From Microdochium bolleyi (lineage: Eukaryota > Ascomycota > Sordariomycetes > Xylariales > Microdochiaceae): DNA of 64,000 bases. Shown in pieces: positions 24,101 to 35,453 of this stretch. The notes beneath the pieces are model-generated. The model worked only from the letters and a program-made list of their open reading frames with translations, ran no database searches and was not told the origin of the DNA. The stretch lies in NCBI GenBank assembly GCA_001566295.1, contig KQ964246.1:3410001-3474000 (forward strand), read 5' to 3'. Position 1 is the stretch's first letter, and each line of letters begins with the position of its first letter. Both the position numbers and the translations under genes were made by a program.

Positions 24101-26319
24101 GACAGCACTTGTATGGTGCAGAAGTGCCGCCTCCATGTTCCTGGCGTGACGTCGGCGCGGTATACTCCGCTGTCGCGCAAAAAGAAAAAGAAGGAAGCTA
24201 TCGCCACGATGGCTGTCAGCAGACACTGGGAGGATGCGGAGTGGAGCGCCAGTGCGTCGGAGTTACAGGACTCGGCTGAGCCCTGTTGTCGTCAGATAGG
24301 TGGAGGATTGTCTCGTTGTTTCTTATTATAACGTGGAGAGACTGGTGTGCATTGCGGCGTAAGCGTCGGTGATCTACAGCGGCTCGGGGGCTGCGATACA
24401 CTGCCTCTGACAGGCTGCGGCCATTGGCTGTAGGGCATCATATTGTCAGCTTCAGCTGCCTGGGCACTACGAGCCAGTGAAACCGCCGGGTTCTGTGCAC
24501 GCAGTGAGACCCCTAAATAGAAGCGCACAGCTGCTCAGCCTCGTCACTGAGCAGCGACATCTGCGCCAAGCTGTCTGCCGCTGCGAGCCAAGCCTGGGGA
24601 GCGTCTGTTGACAGAGCTTGGCTGCGCCTATTACGTAGCATGCTCACAACGTGGTTGCATCGCAGCACGGTGCTGGGGCTTTCTTGGGTCGTCGTTGTCT
24701 TATCGCAGAGAGGCACTCCATCGTCACATTGACTTGTCCTGATCGTGAGGGGTGGCGGGTCAACCCGACCAAATGAGCAAGGGGCGCTCACGAGGCTCGT
24801 ACCATTATGCAGACTTGCCGAGGATGAGGGCTTGCTGCTCACATTGCACAGGGTTGCCGCCCACACCTGCCGATGCCGGCAGTGTCACGGGCGGCGAGTT
24901 TATGCGAAACACAAGCCTAGAGGAGACTTGGCCCCGGACTGCCATCCGGCAATCTCGCGCTCTACTAAGCTTAAAACAACCTTTGGTAAGTGGAACCGTC
25001 TAGACGGAGGTGCTAACTCATTCGACCGCCAACGGAACGCCTGTGGAACACCGCCCGTCACGCCGCCGTCGGCCTCGGCAGCAACACCGCGGCTTGCGGG
25101 GAGACCGATTCTTTTTCGATGTCTCGGGCCATGCGAGGGCTGGAGACAGAGACAACGACCGTCGCTTTCATACATCGTGCTTGGTGCCCTGTCCGATCTG
25201 CCGGCTGGGCAGCCATCATCAGACCAGGGACACCCCGGCTGGCAGCCCGAGTCAATCAACATGTGGTCGCGGGGCCTGCTCTGTGCTGGTCCACCACAGG
25301 TAACCTCTTTAGGAAGGCGACGACAGCGATCAGCAGCGGTTAGATTTGTGCGCAGGTGCATAGTCCACTCTATGGTTGTGTCTGCCGCCGATCTCCCCAC
25401 GAATGCCTTGTTCTTCTCGACGTATCTGTCACGCTAAGCATTAGTTGACGGGACCAGTCGAGGAGGACCAGCTAGAGTCAAGTCGGCGCGCTGTTCACTA
25501 CGCGACGGATAAAGTTGTACCTTGCTCCAGCGACTTGTTAGTCTCGCCCATGGCTCAAGCACGCTTCGAACGAAAGGGAAGCTGGCTCAATGCGGCTGGG
25601 GCTGTCTTGTCGACCCCTGCCTGTCTGGAGCCGCCACATGTGAGCCTATCAAGACCTCCACGCAGCCCAAGCTCCCAACGGCTGCATTAACAGACGCCCT
25701 AGCTGTGTGAGCCCGCCCAGGAGACTGGGGAGCCCGGCCAAGCCTTCGCCAAGCTCCTTCCAGAAGAGGCTATTGGCGAGCGACCACCCGGACATACGAC
25801 TCAGAAGATCCCGCCGATCTGGACGGGGGTTCAAGTGCCGCGAGGCTGTAGTCGTTGATGGTCCTGGGGGCTCTGCTGCATACTGCACCGGGCGTGGGCG
25901 CAGTGGGTGATGGCACACTCGCCGCAGCTCGACTTGCCCCTTTTATTTTTGGGTGCATGCTGCCGGCCGGGCAGGACAAGCACCGCCGCCGATGTCAACG
26001 CTGTACAACGACAGGGAGGGCGGACTGCACAGGCGAAACACTAGACCCCGGGTTGACATTGTCTAATGGGCAGGCCGGCCAGTCCCACCTGGGGGCCAGG
26101 CAAATGCTGATCGACTGCTTGTCTCCATGTTTGCCCGGACATCGGTCGAGGTTGTATAAAGATGTTGATCTCTCCGCACGATAATGACCTACTCTTCTCA
26201 CAGCTCTCACCAGCTTCCAGCTTACGCTTCCAGTCACTGCCTGATCGCATCTCCCGAGTCTCAAGCCAGCCCTTGTTCTTGAATAAATTTCCGTCTTTCA
26301 CAAACACACATCTCTCATC
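21122..26319. other. 5.2 kb region without a supported gene
   Basis: This is the longest gene-free stretch. The part from about 21.2 to 22.9 kb is visibly more AT-rich than the genes around it. The part from about 23.2 to 26.1 kb is closer to average composition. Open frames up to 230 codons occur on both strands but have no recognisable domain or plausible exon partners. I see no terminal repeats, integrase or reverse-transcriptase motif. The last 160 bases hold the metalloprotease promoter. Confidence 0.5.
26155..26160 (+). promoter_or_regulatory. TATA box of the metalloprotease gene
   Basis: TATAAA, 165 bp before the start codon, in a context typical of strongly expressed secreted fungal proteases. 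Confidence 0.6.
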
Positions 26320-27221
26320 ATGCAGATCAAGGCTTTCGCTGGTGCCATTCTGGCCCTGTCTGTCAGCACCGTCTCCGCCAAGGGCTTTGCTTGCAACGCC
26401 CCCGAGCCCAGCCACGACCAGATCGAGGATGCCCGCGCCTTCTACACCGCGTTCAAGGCCGGTGCCCACACCCAGGCTCGGGCCCGCGCCCCCTTCGCCG
26501 TGAACACCTACGTCCATGTTGTCGCTGCCTCGACGAGCAAGTACATCACTGTAAGTTTACCAACAACCTGCAGAGTACCATCAAACATGTGAAACGCATG
26601 TGGACGCTAACACGGACTCCCGCCGGCAAACAGCAAACCCAGGTCAACAACCAGATCAAGGCCCTCAACACCGCCTACGCGCCCCATGACATCTCTTTTA
26701 AGCTCGTGTCCACCGACTTCACCACCAACTCCGGCTGGGCGCAGGACAGCGACGAGATGGCCATGAAGAAGAAGCTCCGCAAGGGCGCGTACAAGGACCT
26801 GAACCTGTACTTTGTCGAGACGCCCGCCGACGGCGCCCTCGGCTACTGCTACTTCCCCGTGTCGAACCCGTCCAGCCAGGACCTGACGACCGATGGCTGC
26901 ACCATCATGGCGCAGTCGGTGCCCGGCGGCACCGCGGCCCCCTACAACCTCGGCGGCACTGCCATCCACGAGGTCGGCCACTGGATGAACCTGTTCCACA
27001 CCTTCCAGGGCGGCTGCACCGGCGGCGACTCCATCGACGACACCCCCGCCCAGGCCTCCGCCTCCTCGGGCTGCCCGACCGGCCGCGACTCGTGCCCCAA
27101 CAAGGCCGGCGTCGACCCCATCCACAACTACATGGACTACTCGGACGACAAGTGCTACACCGAGTTCACCGCCGGCCAGGATGCTCGCATGCACAACGCA
27201 TGGGAGAACTTCCGCCAGTAA
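26320..27221 (+). CDS. Secreted metalloprotease, M43B (pappalysin/MEP1-like)
   Basis: Two exons (26320-26550 and 26634-27221) give 272 residues. A signal peptide (residues 1-20, ending VSTVSA) precedes a short pro-region and the catalytic domain. The zinc site is HEVGHWMNLFH: His189, Glu190, His193 and His199. The third position that is Gly in the HExxHxxGxxH consensus is Asn196. The Met-turn follows as NYMDYSDD. Cysteines in GYCYFP, DGCTIM, GGCTGG, SGCPTG, DSCPN and DKCY should form the disulfides of the family. The enzyme is expected to act outside the cell as an endopeptidase on host or substrate proteins. The gene is monocistronic, with large non-coding flanks and a TATA box. Confidence 0.95.
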
Positions 27222-28122
27222 GCGGCTGTTGCTTCTAACGAGCTCATCACAAGGATGGTTGACAACCTTCTTTCCCAACCATTCTCCACTTCTTTGTTTT
27301 CGACTTGTATATCCAAGAAATTCTTACTTCCTCTGTTTCAGAGGTATGGCATTTTGCCTATTTCCATGGCGTTTGGTGGCTTCTGTTGTTCCGGAGCATG
27401 ACAGCCTTTTGTGGCTTGGAGGGAGGGGCAGCGGGCAGCGTTGGTGATGGACTGTACATACGAGACTGGGGGCAGTACACTGGTAGATGATGACAGAGAC
27501 GATCAATCCAAGAGTTGTCGAAGTGCAAAGAACGAAATGCTTGCGCTTCTTTATATCGCTTGACGTTGCTTGGGGGTGCAGGTTCCGGGAGTTGCAAGGG
27601 CCGATGCTCACTGCGCGAAGTGTGGCCCTGCCGGATCGGGAAGTGAACCCCGACAGCCATTGGTTAGCAGATGGTCCGATTCCGCCGTGGCCCGGGGTCC
27701 TTATTCTGACTTGACATTGTCGACCTCGTGGAGCAATGCAGCTTGCTGGCAAGAATTGGATATACCCAATGTTTGTGACCAACATGTGTCTCGTTCGAAG
27801 GCAAGACGATGCTTCAGTCCCGAACTCGAAGTGCTTCCTGGATTGTTCGGTCGGGGGCTCGCCGATGTGTGGGGTCGGGGAAGCCCCGAGAGTCGGCCTT
27901 TGGGAGGCCCCCACAAACCCACTTCTCGTTGAGCACCTCGAACTGGTAGACTGGCAACGTGCTGCATCTGCATTTCAACATCATCTTTTCCTGCCTTTCA
28001 ATATCTACTCACACAGAAGTCAGTAGCGCCGACATCTACTCTTGCGTCTGCCACACGGGACAGAACAACTTGTCATAGACAACACTGAAGAAGGACAGGC
28101 AGGCTTGTCACAAACCGCAGAC
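27222..28122. other. 0.9 kb intergenic region
   Basis: 3' flank of the metalloprotease and promoter of the A/B-barrel gene. A GC-rich hairpin-like string (TCGGGG, 3-nt loop, CCCCGA) lies near 27875-27890. I see no gene. Confidence 0.45.
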
Positions 28123-28726
28123 ATGACGCTCGTCCACATGGGTAAACATATTACCCCTCCCCTCCCCTCTCCTTCACACTGCCCTCCGCACTGCATTATC
28201 CCAGTCATCCTTGCTCAGCGCAAGCCTTTGGTCTGACAAAAGGATACTTGGCAGTGTTCTTCAAGTTCAGGCCCGGCATCCCCCTCGAGCAGAAGGAGAC
28301 CTTTGTCCGGGAGCTCAAGAAGCTCAAGGACCTGCCCAGCGTCAAGGGCGGGCGCCTGCTCGTCGGCGGGCCGTCCGTCACCGCGCCGATCGAGAAGAGC
28401 CAGGGCTACGAGTACGCGCTGATGAGCTACCACGAGGACGCCGCGGCGCTGCAGGAGTACCAGGTCAGCCAGGAGCACAAGTGGTGAGTTGGCGTTCCTT
28501 GCGTAGTGTTTCTGTGTGCAGATGCCCCAATGGCCAGCTGGATTGGCTTGGCGAGAGGTACGAGTTGCTGACGTGAACGCGTTGTTTGATGTGTCGCAGG
28601 GTCACGGAGACGCATTTCCATCCATACAAGGAGGATCTGGTGCGCTTCGACTTTGTGGTGGACGAGGAGGACGAGCACCTGTGCGGGTTTGGAGGGATTA
28701 TGAACGCGATGCTTGGAAAGTCTTGA
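28123..28726 (+). CDS. Stress-responsive A/B-barrel (Dabb) domain protein
   Basis: Three exons (28123-28141, 28255-28483, 28600-28726) give 124 residues. The very short first exon encodes MTLVHM and is joined by a phase-1 intron to VFFKFRPGI; this restores the family's start (MxxVHxVxFKF). The rest shows the ferredoxin-like pattern ending in YQVSQEHKW and VTETHFHPYKEDLVRFDF. Dabb proteins form dimeric alpha/beta barrels; members range from plant stress proteins to small cyclases and hydrolases. A catalytic role in the adjacent aldolase/FAH module is possible but unproven. There is no signal peptide, so it is cytosolic. The 18-codon first exon makes this gene easy to misannotate. Confidence 0.88.
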
Positions 28727-29116
28727 GCGTCTTGGAATTTGAGCCACGACTATCACAACAATGTATTGGAATGATTGCTCAAAAGGTACGGCACGATTGA
28801 GGACAAATAAAAATATTGCTTCGTCGATTTGCATTTACCTTCATAAGTTTCACACGAGACACATGCAGACGTTTCTGATCGAGCCGAGCACGAGGTGATG
28901 GAATATCTACGGGTTCAAGACTGCTGCCCCTGACTCGTGGGTCTGGCCCTGCGGAGCTGGTGCCCGGGCAAAAGCCGATTACGAGGACAGGCTTGTCACC
29001 AACTACAAAATCGTCTTGAGATCACGCTTTGTTATCCACTCATTCCCATGTGAGATTACTCGACTCCATTGATCTGTGATAGCTAGCACCGAGATCTCAT
29101 AAAACAGCAGGCGAAA
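28727..29116. other. Intergenic region between Dabb and aldolase genes
   Basis: Promoter of the aldolase gene. It contains the 10-bp palindrome TGCCCGGGCA at 28961-28970. I see no gene. Confidence 0.45.
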
Positions 29117-30152
29117 ATGGAAGGAAACCGGTCCGTGCAGATTCTGCGCAAGGCGCAACAAGGAGGCTACGCCGTGGGTGCATACAACTGGTGAGTCCCT
29201 CCTAAAGTTCAGCTGAGAGCGAGCACACCAGCCATATTGTGAAACCAAAATCCTATGCATCGGCTTATATTGGATGCAGTTACAATGACGACGGCGTCAT
29301 GGCCGTCATCCGCGCCGCCGAAGCCCGCAGGTCGCCCGCCATGATCCAGCTGTTCCCCTGGACGCTCAACTTCCAAGGGCCGCACTTCGTCCGCTGGGTC
29401 GTCGAGTACGCGCACTCCGCGAACGTGCCTGTCGCGGTGCATCTGGACCACTGCATCGAGGCCGAGGACGTGCGCAGGGCGCTCGAGCTGCCGTTCGACT
29501 CGATCATGGTCGACGCGTCGCGGCTGGACCCGCAGGCGAATATTGTTGAGTGCGCCCGGATCGTGCGCGAGGCCAACGCTAACGGTATCGCGATTGAGGC
29601 TGAGATGGGTCGCATCGAGGGCGGCGAGGACGGGCTGCCGCAGGCAGAGCTGGATGGGATCCTGACGGATCCCGCGACTGCGAAGGAATTCGTCGAGAGA
29701 ACCGGGGTGCAATTCCTGGCGCCGAGCTTTGGCAACATCCATGGGAGCTATGGACCGCGGGGACCACAGGGTTACTGGAGGCTGGATTTGTGAGTTACCC
29801 GGGTCTCATATCAAAATCTGCTGTTCTCATACACAGCTCGACATTCGTCCGGATCGCTAACACCATACCTTATCCACACACCAGACTCAAGGACTTGAAC
29901 GACACAATACCCAGCACCCCTCTCGTGCTGCACGGCACGACGGGCGTGAGCGATGAGCTTTTCCGCGAGACGATTCGGCGCGGCGTACACAAGATCAATC
30001 TCAACAGGACGGTTCGGGACGACTACAGCAAGTTCGTCGCTGCCAACGCGGGCAGACTCGAGCTGACGGCACTCAAGGAGCAGGCCGTCGAGGTGCACAC
30101 CACATCCATTATGAGGCTGATGGATGTGCTTGGGTCATCTGGGCAGGCATAG
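29117..30152 (+). CDS. Class II fructose-bisphosphate-aldolase-like protein
   Basis: Three exons (29117-29190, 29280-29789, 29885-30152) give 283 residues. It has the zinc-dependent ketose-bisphosphate aldolase pattern: VGAYNCYN near the N-terminus, HLDHC with the catalytic/zinc region (about residues 85-90), GIAIEAEMGRIEGGEDG, then FGNIHGSYGP and LVLHGTTG contributing the other zinc histidines, and INLNRTVRD for phosphate binding. It is shorter than the roughly 360-residue glycolytic fungal enzyme and diverged, so it is more likely a tagatose-bisphosphate or other sugar-derivative aldolase than the glycolytic Fba. It lies between the Dabb and FAH genes on the same strand, about 360-390 bp from each, which supports a joint catabolic role. 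The natural substrate is inferred only. Confidence 0.9.
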
Positions 30153-30508
30153 AGAGACTCGAGTTGAATAATATGGGATTGTCTTCGCAGATCTCGACAT
30201 CGCCGCGGTCGTTGTGCAACTCACGACGGCCCAGGCCCAAGTGCCGCGCGGGGTTTAGTTTACCCTCCTCGCCCGCTGTAGAACTGCTGAGGGCTGCCCC
30301 GCATCCCTCCTCCCCCGCCTTGGGCCCCCACTTATGCGGGGAAAAGGGTCCCGAGCTCGGGTTCGGCCCTTGTACGGCTCCTGTGCCTGACCTTGAGACC
30401 CTCACCGCGGAATTCCCGGAGTTTTAGATTCATATACTGCCATCAGAGCCCAAAACATCCAATCCCAAGCTACCAGTATCTATCAAACAACCAGAGACCT
30501 GTTCCAAG
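30153..30508. promoter_or_regulatory. Aldolase-FAH intergenic region with palindromes
   Basis: A GC-rich 356-bp spacer upstream of the FAH gene. It holds an 8-bp inverted pair (CCCCGCAT at 30298-30305, ATGCGGGG at 30334-30341) and, 8 bp later, the palindrome CCCGAGCTCGGG at 30350-30361. These could be operator sites for the nearby Zn(2)Cys6 regulator; this is inference. Confidence 0.4.
30350..30361. promoter_or_regulatory. Palindrome with everted CCG-N4-CGG, candidate zinc-cluster site
   Basis: CCCGAGCTCGGG is perfectly self-complementary and carries CCG and CGG triplets 4 bp apart. Zn(2)Cys6 dimers often bind such paired triplets. It lies about 150 bp before the FAH start codon. Confidence 0.3.
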
Positions 30509-31823
30509 ATGGCCGTGCAAAGCTTCACGCGTACGTCCCGCTCCACAGCTCATCATCCCCTTCGCCGCAACCACCCCGGTTCACTGATACGATGAAAATC
30601 TGTAGGCTTGATGCGCTTCGTACCCAAGGCCTCGCCCGCCCGGATCCTCATTGGCGAGCCCGAGGACTTCTCCGTCGATGTGGGCAGGGCCCTCTTCGAC
30701 AGCAAGGAGGTCTACGCGCGCGTGTGGTCCGGCAAGTCCATCCTCGCCCCCGGCGAGAAGACCGAGGGCCGGGAGCTCGTCGATCGCGTGCTCTCGCCGC
30801 TCGCGCGCGATGAGGTCGGCACGATCCGCTGCATCGGACTGAACGTGAGTTGCATTGTTTATTTCATATGTACACAGTACGGTCCCAGAACGGGGTGGCT
30901 AATGCTGTGCCGGTGCTGCTGGGGGAACAGTACGTCCAGCACGCGCAGGAGGTGGGCATCGACCTGCCAAAGCTGCCGACGGTCTTCTTGTAAGTTTTGG
31001 AGGCCGCCTTCTGTTCCATACATGGACTATTGGTAATTCACAAATGTGAGTCGTTGTACTCACAAAGTTACTAGAAAACCCGCCGAGGCGCTGGGCGACC
31101 CGTGGCCGCAGCCCACGCTGCTCCCCAAGATCACCCAGTCGGACAACACGGGCGACTACGAGTCCGAGCTCGCCGTCGTCATCGGGAAGGAGTGCAAGAA
31201 CGTCAGCAAGGAGGATGCCATGGACTACGTACTCGGCTACACGGCCGCCAACGACGTCTCGAGCCGCGGCAGCCAGTTCGCGCAGTCCCAGTGGTGCTAC
31301 TCGAAGGGCTTCGACGGGTCATGTCCGATTGGTGAGTTTCTTGTGTCTTCCTCGGGCTTCATAGTCTGGTGGTTTGGGTTCAGGATCAACGAACTGATAG
31401 TAAGCATTTGTCCAGGACCAACAATCGTCTCGAAGTCGCTGGTGCCAGACGTGGCAAAGCTGCACATGCGGGGCTTGCACAACGACAAGGTCATGCAGGA
31501 CTGCGGCATCGAGTGAGTCCATCCCATCTCTCGTGCCCTTGAATCTCTTTTCCGGGCACAATTCTGTACAGAACCGCTCCCATTGACCACACGAAACTAA
31601 CTCAACCAAAAATAGCGACCTTATCTTCAAAATCCCCGAGGTGGTCAGCTTCCTGTCCCAGGGCACCACCCTGAAGCCCGGTACCGTCATCATCACGGGC
31701 ACGCCCGCAGGCGTGGGCGTCGGCAAGAACCCCAAGGTCACGATCAAGCACGGCGACACCTTTGCAGTCGAGATCCTGCCGCATATCGGCACGCTCGTCA
31801 ACAAGTTTGAGAACGAGGCTTGA
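30509..31823 (+). CDS. Fumarylacetoacetate hydrolase (FAH) family protein
   Basis: Six exons (30509-30530, 30606-30844, 30931-30989, 31075-31331, 31416-31512, 31616-31823) give 293 residues, all introns GT-AG. Family motifs run in order: GLNYVQHAQE, VFLKPAEAL, the metal-binding YESELAVVIGKE, LGYTAANDVSSR (Asp ligand), GPTIVSKSLVPD and TVIITGTPAGVGVG. Members of this size include 2-keto-3-deoxy-sugar-acid dehydratases/hydrolases, acylpyruvases, oxaloacetate decarboxylases and homoprotocatechuate enzymes; they act on 2-oxo or 1,3-diketo acids with Mg or Mn. It is smaller than the tyrosine-pathway FAH (about 430), so that assignment is unlikely. It ends 230 bp from the convergent regulator gene. 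The first exon encodes only seven residues. Confidence 0.93.
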
Positions 31824-32052
31824 GCGGCGAGACGGCGGACTGCCAGAGATTTGTTTGGGTGAACTCTTGATGAGCAGGCCGTGGACAGCGTCCTGGTGGC
31901 CGTGCTCGACTCAATGAACGAGGCATACAAATCTTGTCTAACTGTGGTGCTTGAGTGGCTACGTACGCATAGGGACGAGAATGGGCAGTGGGATCCTGGC
32001 TATGTATATATGCTAAAAGTATCACATGACCCCGGTCCTCGATTTCGGTCCC

Positions 32053-34657
32053 TCATATGTCCGGGTATACTGGGAGGGCCTCCGTCTCATTCAGCCACGA
32101 CAGGTCGAACCAGGTGCTCATGTCTCCCAGCTCACCGAGGAACAGATCGGAGAAGTCGTCGGCTCCTGCATTGCCGCCATTGCCCGTGAGATCCAGATCG
32201 AATTGGGACCCCCCACTCGGGCCAAATTCGAATGCAGGTGCATCGCCACTCTGCGGCAGACTCTCCTGCTGCGGCTGGAGTCCATCTCCACTACCCTGCG
32301 CGCCACCGCCGTGTCCATTCTGGAGATTATCCCAGCTCCTCTCCGTCAGCAGGACCAGCCTCTCGAACTTCTCCATCGCGTCCTCGGCGACACTCCAAGT
32401 CTCCCCCAGGGCCCTCAGTAGCCTGACGCACGACTCGCAGTCCTTCCGCACCTCTTCAAAGCCCACGCCCTCCCAGTCCACTCCCTGCCAATCACCCGCC
32501 TCCCCCTCGCCACCCTGTCCGTCTGTCGGGTCATCACTGCCCTTCTTCTTCTTCTTTCTTCTCGTCCACAGACAGTAGAGCATCGTGATCCCGCTCACAA
32601 ACACCGCGTGCGCGGTGAGCCAGGTGTCGGGCAGGTTCCCGAAGCGGTGCATGCTCGCGTAGATCCCGATCGTCGCCCGCGACGAGACGTAGCAGCGCGT
32701 CATGCTGGTGCCCGTCGGGTGCGGGATGGCCGGGGACGGCCGGTGGAGGAGCATCATGCAGGCGTGGTACTTCAGCTCCAGCTGCTGCGTCGTGCGCTCG
32801 TGGGTGAGCGTGGTCATTCCCGCGGGTCGGGATCGGGAGCGGGAGCGGGAGCTGCTGCCGCGGAAGGTGCTCTGGATCTCGCCGAGGATGTGCTCGCACG
32901 CCCGCTGGACCTCGCCCTGCCACGTGGGAAAGTCTGTCGGCCAGGGGAATCGCCGTGGAGACTGGGACACGCGGTGCAGCATGAGCTTCGTCTCGGCCGT
33001 GATCTGGTCGAGGCGGAACGAGAGGCAGGCTGCGGCATATGGCCGGTCGCCGGCCGGCATGCTCATGTGTTTCGGTGATCGCACCGCCTCTGCGTTATGT
33101 GAGGTCGCCGGCGTCTGAAGTCCTGGATCGCCATGGGCCATGATCTGCGGAGCTATACTGCTTCTAATAAATCTACCGGGCGTCACTGCTACTTCTCCTT
33201 CTCCTGCTGGCGTGTAGTTGATGTCGTCGTCGTGCGAGCGTGACCCGTCGGGGAAGTCCGCGTCGAGGGCCTCGTCGCGCAGCGTGAGCGGGCGGCCGAG
33301 CACGACACACAGCGCGCGGTCAAGCGAGTACGCGGACCAGAAGATGCCACTACGGAGCGTGGCATCGCTCATCTCGCCTCTCGATGCGTCGTTGCCGTGT
33401 ACATCGCCAGTACCACTGCCATCGTCGCCGCCGCCGCCTGGCTCGCCGCTGCCACCAGGTCGTCGCCGTTGCAGGCCCAGGTCCAGACAGCTCGCGATGA
33501 TGGTCGAGGTCAGGAACCACGCGTTGTACCCGCCGGGAAAGCTGAAGCTCGCGAGCGTGAGGAGCAGCAGGACCTGCACGCCCCGGACCGTCTCGAGGAT
33601 GTTGGGGATATGCTCGAGATGTGCGACGGCCCGGGTGTACAAGGTCTCGGCGCCGAAGTCGGTGCGCAGGCGGGACTCGAGCGCCCGGGAACCTAGTGCG
33701 GCGACGAGGAGAGCTTGTGTGCGGTGGAGGCAAGTGATTAACGACTCTGTATTGAACGGCGGCGGCGGTGGGCAAAAGGAAGAAGTCCCTGAGGTTGTGA
33801 GATCTATGTTCTCATCGGTGTTGTTGGACATGTGCTCCACAGTCTCGAATATCGCGGCCGGGTCGAGGAACGGGTAGAGAGGCTGGTATATCTCAAAGTA
33901 CGCTTCGGCAAAGTACAGCAGGTCTTCTATGCTGGGCTCCTGTGTTGCTCTCTCTCTCGGAGCTCTGGCTACGCTCTTGCAGCGGCGGTGAGTGTTGTCG
34001 GCCGTCGATAGTCCTTGGGTCGCAGGTGCCGCAGCGAAGACCAGCCGGCCGAAGACAACACCTGATGAGGGGCCGAGGTACTTGGGCTCTCTCGAGTTTG
34101 CCAGCGACAGGAGGCCGACGTTATGGGCGAGCGGCTGCTCGCTGGGGTTGATTTGCGTCGAGGCCGGGGATGAGACTGCTGTGCTCGTGAGACCTTGAAT
34201 GTCTCCGCGGCCAGAAGTAGGCGATGTCTGCGTCTGGCTCTGTGCAAGCTGCCGCTCGAGGTGTTTCACCTTGCCCTCCAGCTCCTGCACATAACTGGTT
34301 CCATGTCAGTGTCCGGGTCGTGAGCCTGTACGGTCAGACGCTGGGAAGCCACCGCAGTTGCCCGACTCACCTGTCCAGCTCGGGATTCCCGCGGGCCCGC
34401 AGGCACGAGTGCCCGGCTTTCACGCAGTTTGTGCACGCCGGCTCCGCGTCGTCGCACCGGATCTTCTGGATGCGGCACCGCACGCAGGCCGTGCCCTTGC
34501 GGCGGCCGCCCTGGGGCCCGTAAGACCGCCGCACTGATCTGCGCGGATTCGGCGAAGTCGTTGCTATTCTCGTGCTGCTCTCGGCTTCTGCCGAGCCTTC
34601 CTCGGGCCATGCCTCGCCGAGCGGCGCCGACTCCTCCGGCCGGGGTCTCTTACTCAT
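32053..34657 (-). CDS. Zn(2)Cys6 transcription factor with fungal_trans domain
   Basis: Two exons (34657-34371 and 34294-32053) give 842 residues. The zinc cluster has six cysteines at 58, 61, 68, 75, 78 and 85 (CX2CX6CX6CX2CX6C; CVRCRIQKIRC then CTNCVKAGHSC). A linker leads to a short coiled-coil dimerisation element formed across the intron (YVQELEGKVKHLERQLAQ). The middle-homology region contains FAEAYFEIYQPLYPFLDP and LRSGIFWSAYSLDRALCVVLGRP. The C-terminus is acidic and Gly/Asn-rich (for example DDFSDLFLGELGD), a likely activation region. A CCG-N4-CGG palindrome lies just upstream of the start. It is convergent with the FAH gene and is the natural candidate regulator of the 28-32 kb module. 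The gene has low-complexity Gly/Asp insertions near residue 375-400. Confidence 0.93.
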
Positions 34658-35453
34658 GATTAATGGCTGTCTGCCGCCGGCGGTCGAGCCGACGGTTCAA
34701 AAACAAGAGTTGCTTTCAAGACTGCAAGAACTGCACCGTATCCGCATGTAACGCTGGCTGTCACTGTCTGACAGTGATGAACAAGGCTCACATGTTTTGC
34801 AGGAGAGTTTCCATCTGGCGACTAATTCGGCGCAAAGCCGAGCTAACGGGTCGGGTTTAGCCCGATTCCGCAACTTGGTCTGTTCGAGCCAGTTATTCAG
34901 TGTTTCACTGCGCTGTTCACTGGACTGCTATGAATGCATATATGGAAATTCCCACCAACTCTAGATTGGCAATCCATTCTTGGGCGGCCTAGATATTGAA
35001 TGCTCCGATCGTGTGGTCCATCTTATCATTGCGAAATACCTTCCCTTATGCTGTGGCATATGATAATTATCCCACATGATCGAAAGGGAGAAATAGATTC
35101 CTCGATATCCTTGGCCCAAACTGATTGAGCCCTCACGCCGGGTCCTCCTCGAAGAGAGTGATATTGCACAGCGATTAGACTTGTCCCGTCTCGTGAACAC
35201 CCTCGTCAGGCTGACCGCGAGAGAGAGGGGGCAATGTTCCTCCTTGTCCCGTTCTCCACATCCGGCAACCCCGCACCGTCACTGAGCTCCGAGTCGACTC
35301 CATCTCGGCAATTCCGGGGGCACTGGTCGAGAGTCTCCAGCTTCACCAGGCACTGTCACAATCTCAACGCTCTGTTTCAGAGTGGTTACAGTCTCACCGC
35401 GAAGCAAAATATCGTCTACTCGCATTTCATACTCCTGGCCTACACAGCACATC
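34658..35453. other. Divergent intergenic region
   Basis: Upstream of both the regulator and the small alpha/beta protein. The middle part (34.9-35.1 kb) is AT-rich. No gene is supported. Confidence 0.5.
34674..34683. promoter_or_regulatory. Palindrome CCGCCGGCGG 17 bp upstream of the regulator start
   Basis: A perfect 10-bp palindrome that also reads CCG-N4-CGG. Position in the 5' leader of the regulator would allow autoregulation, but the site is short and GC-rich and may be chance. Confidence 0.25.
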
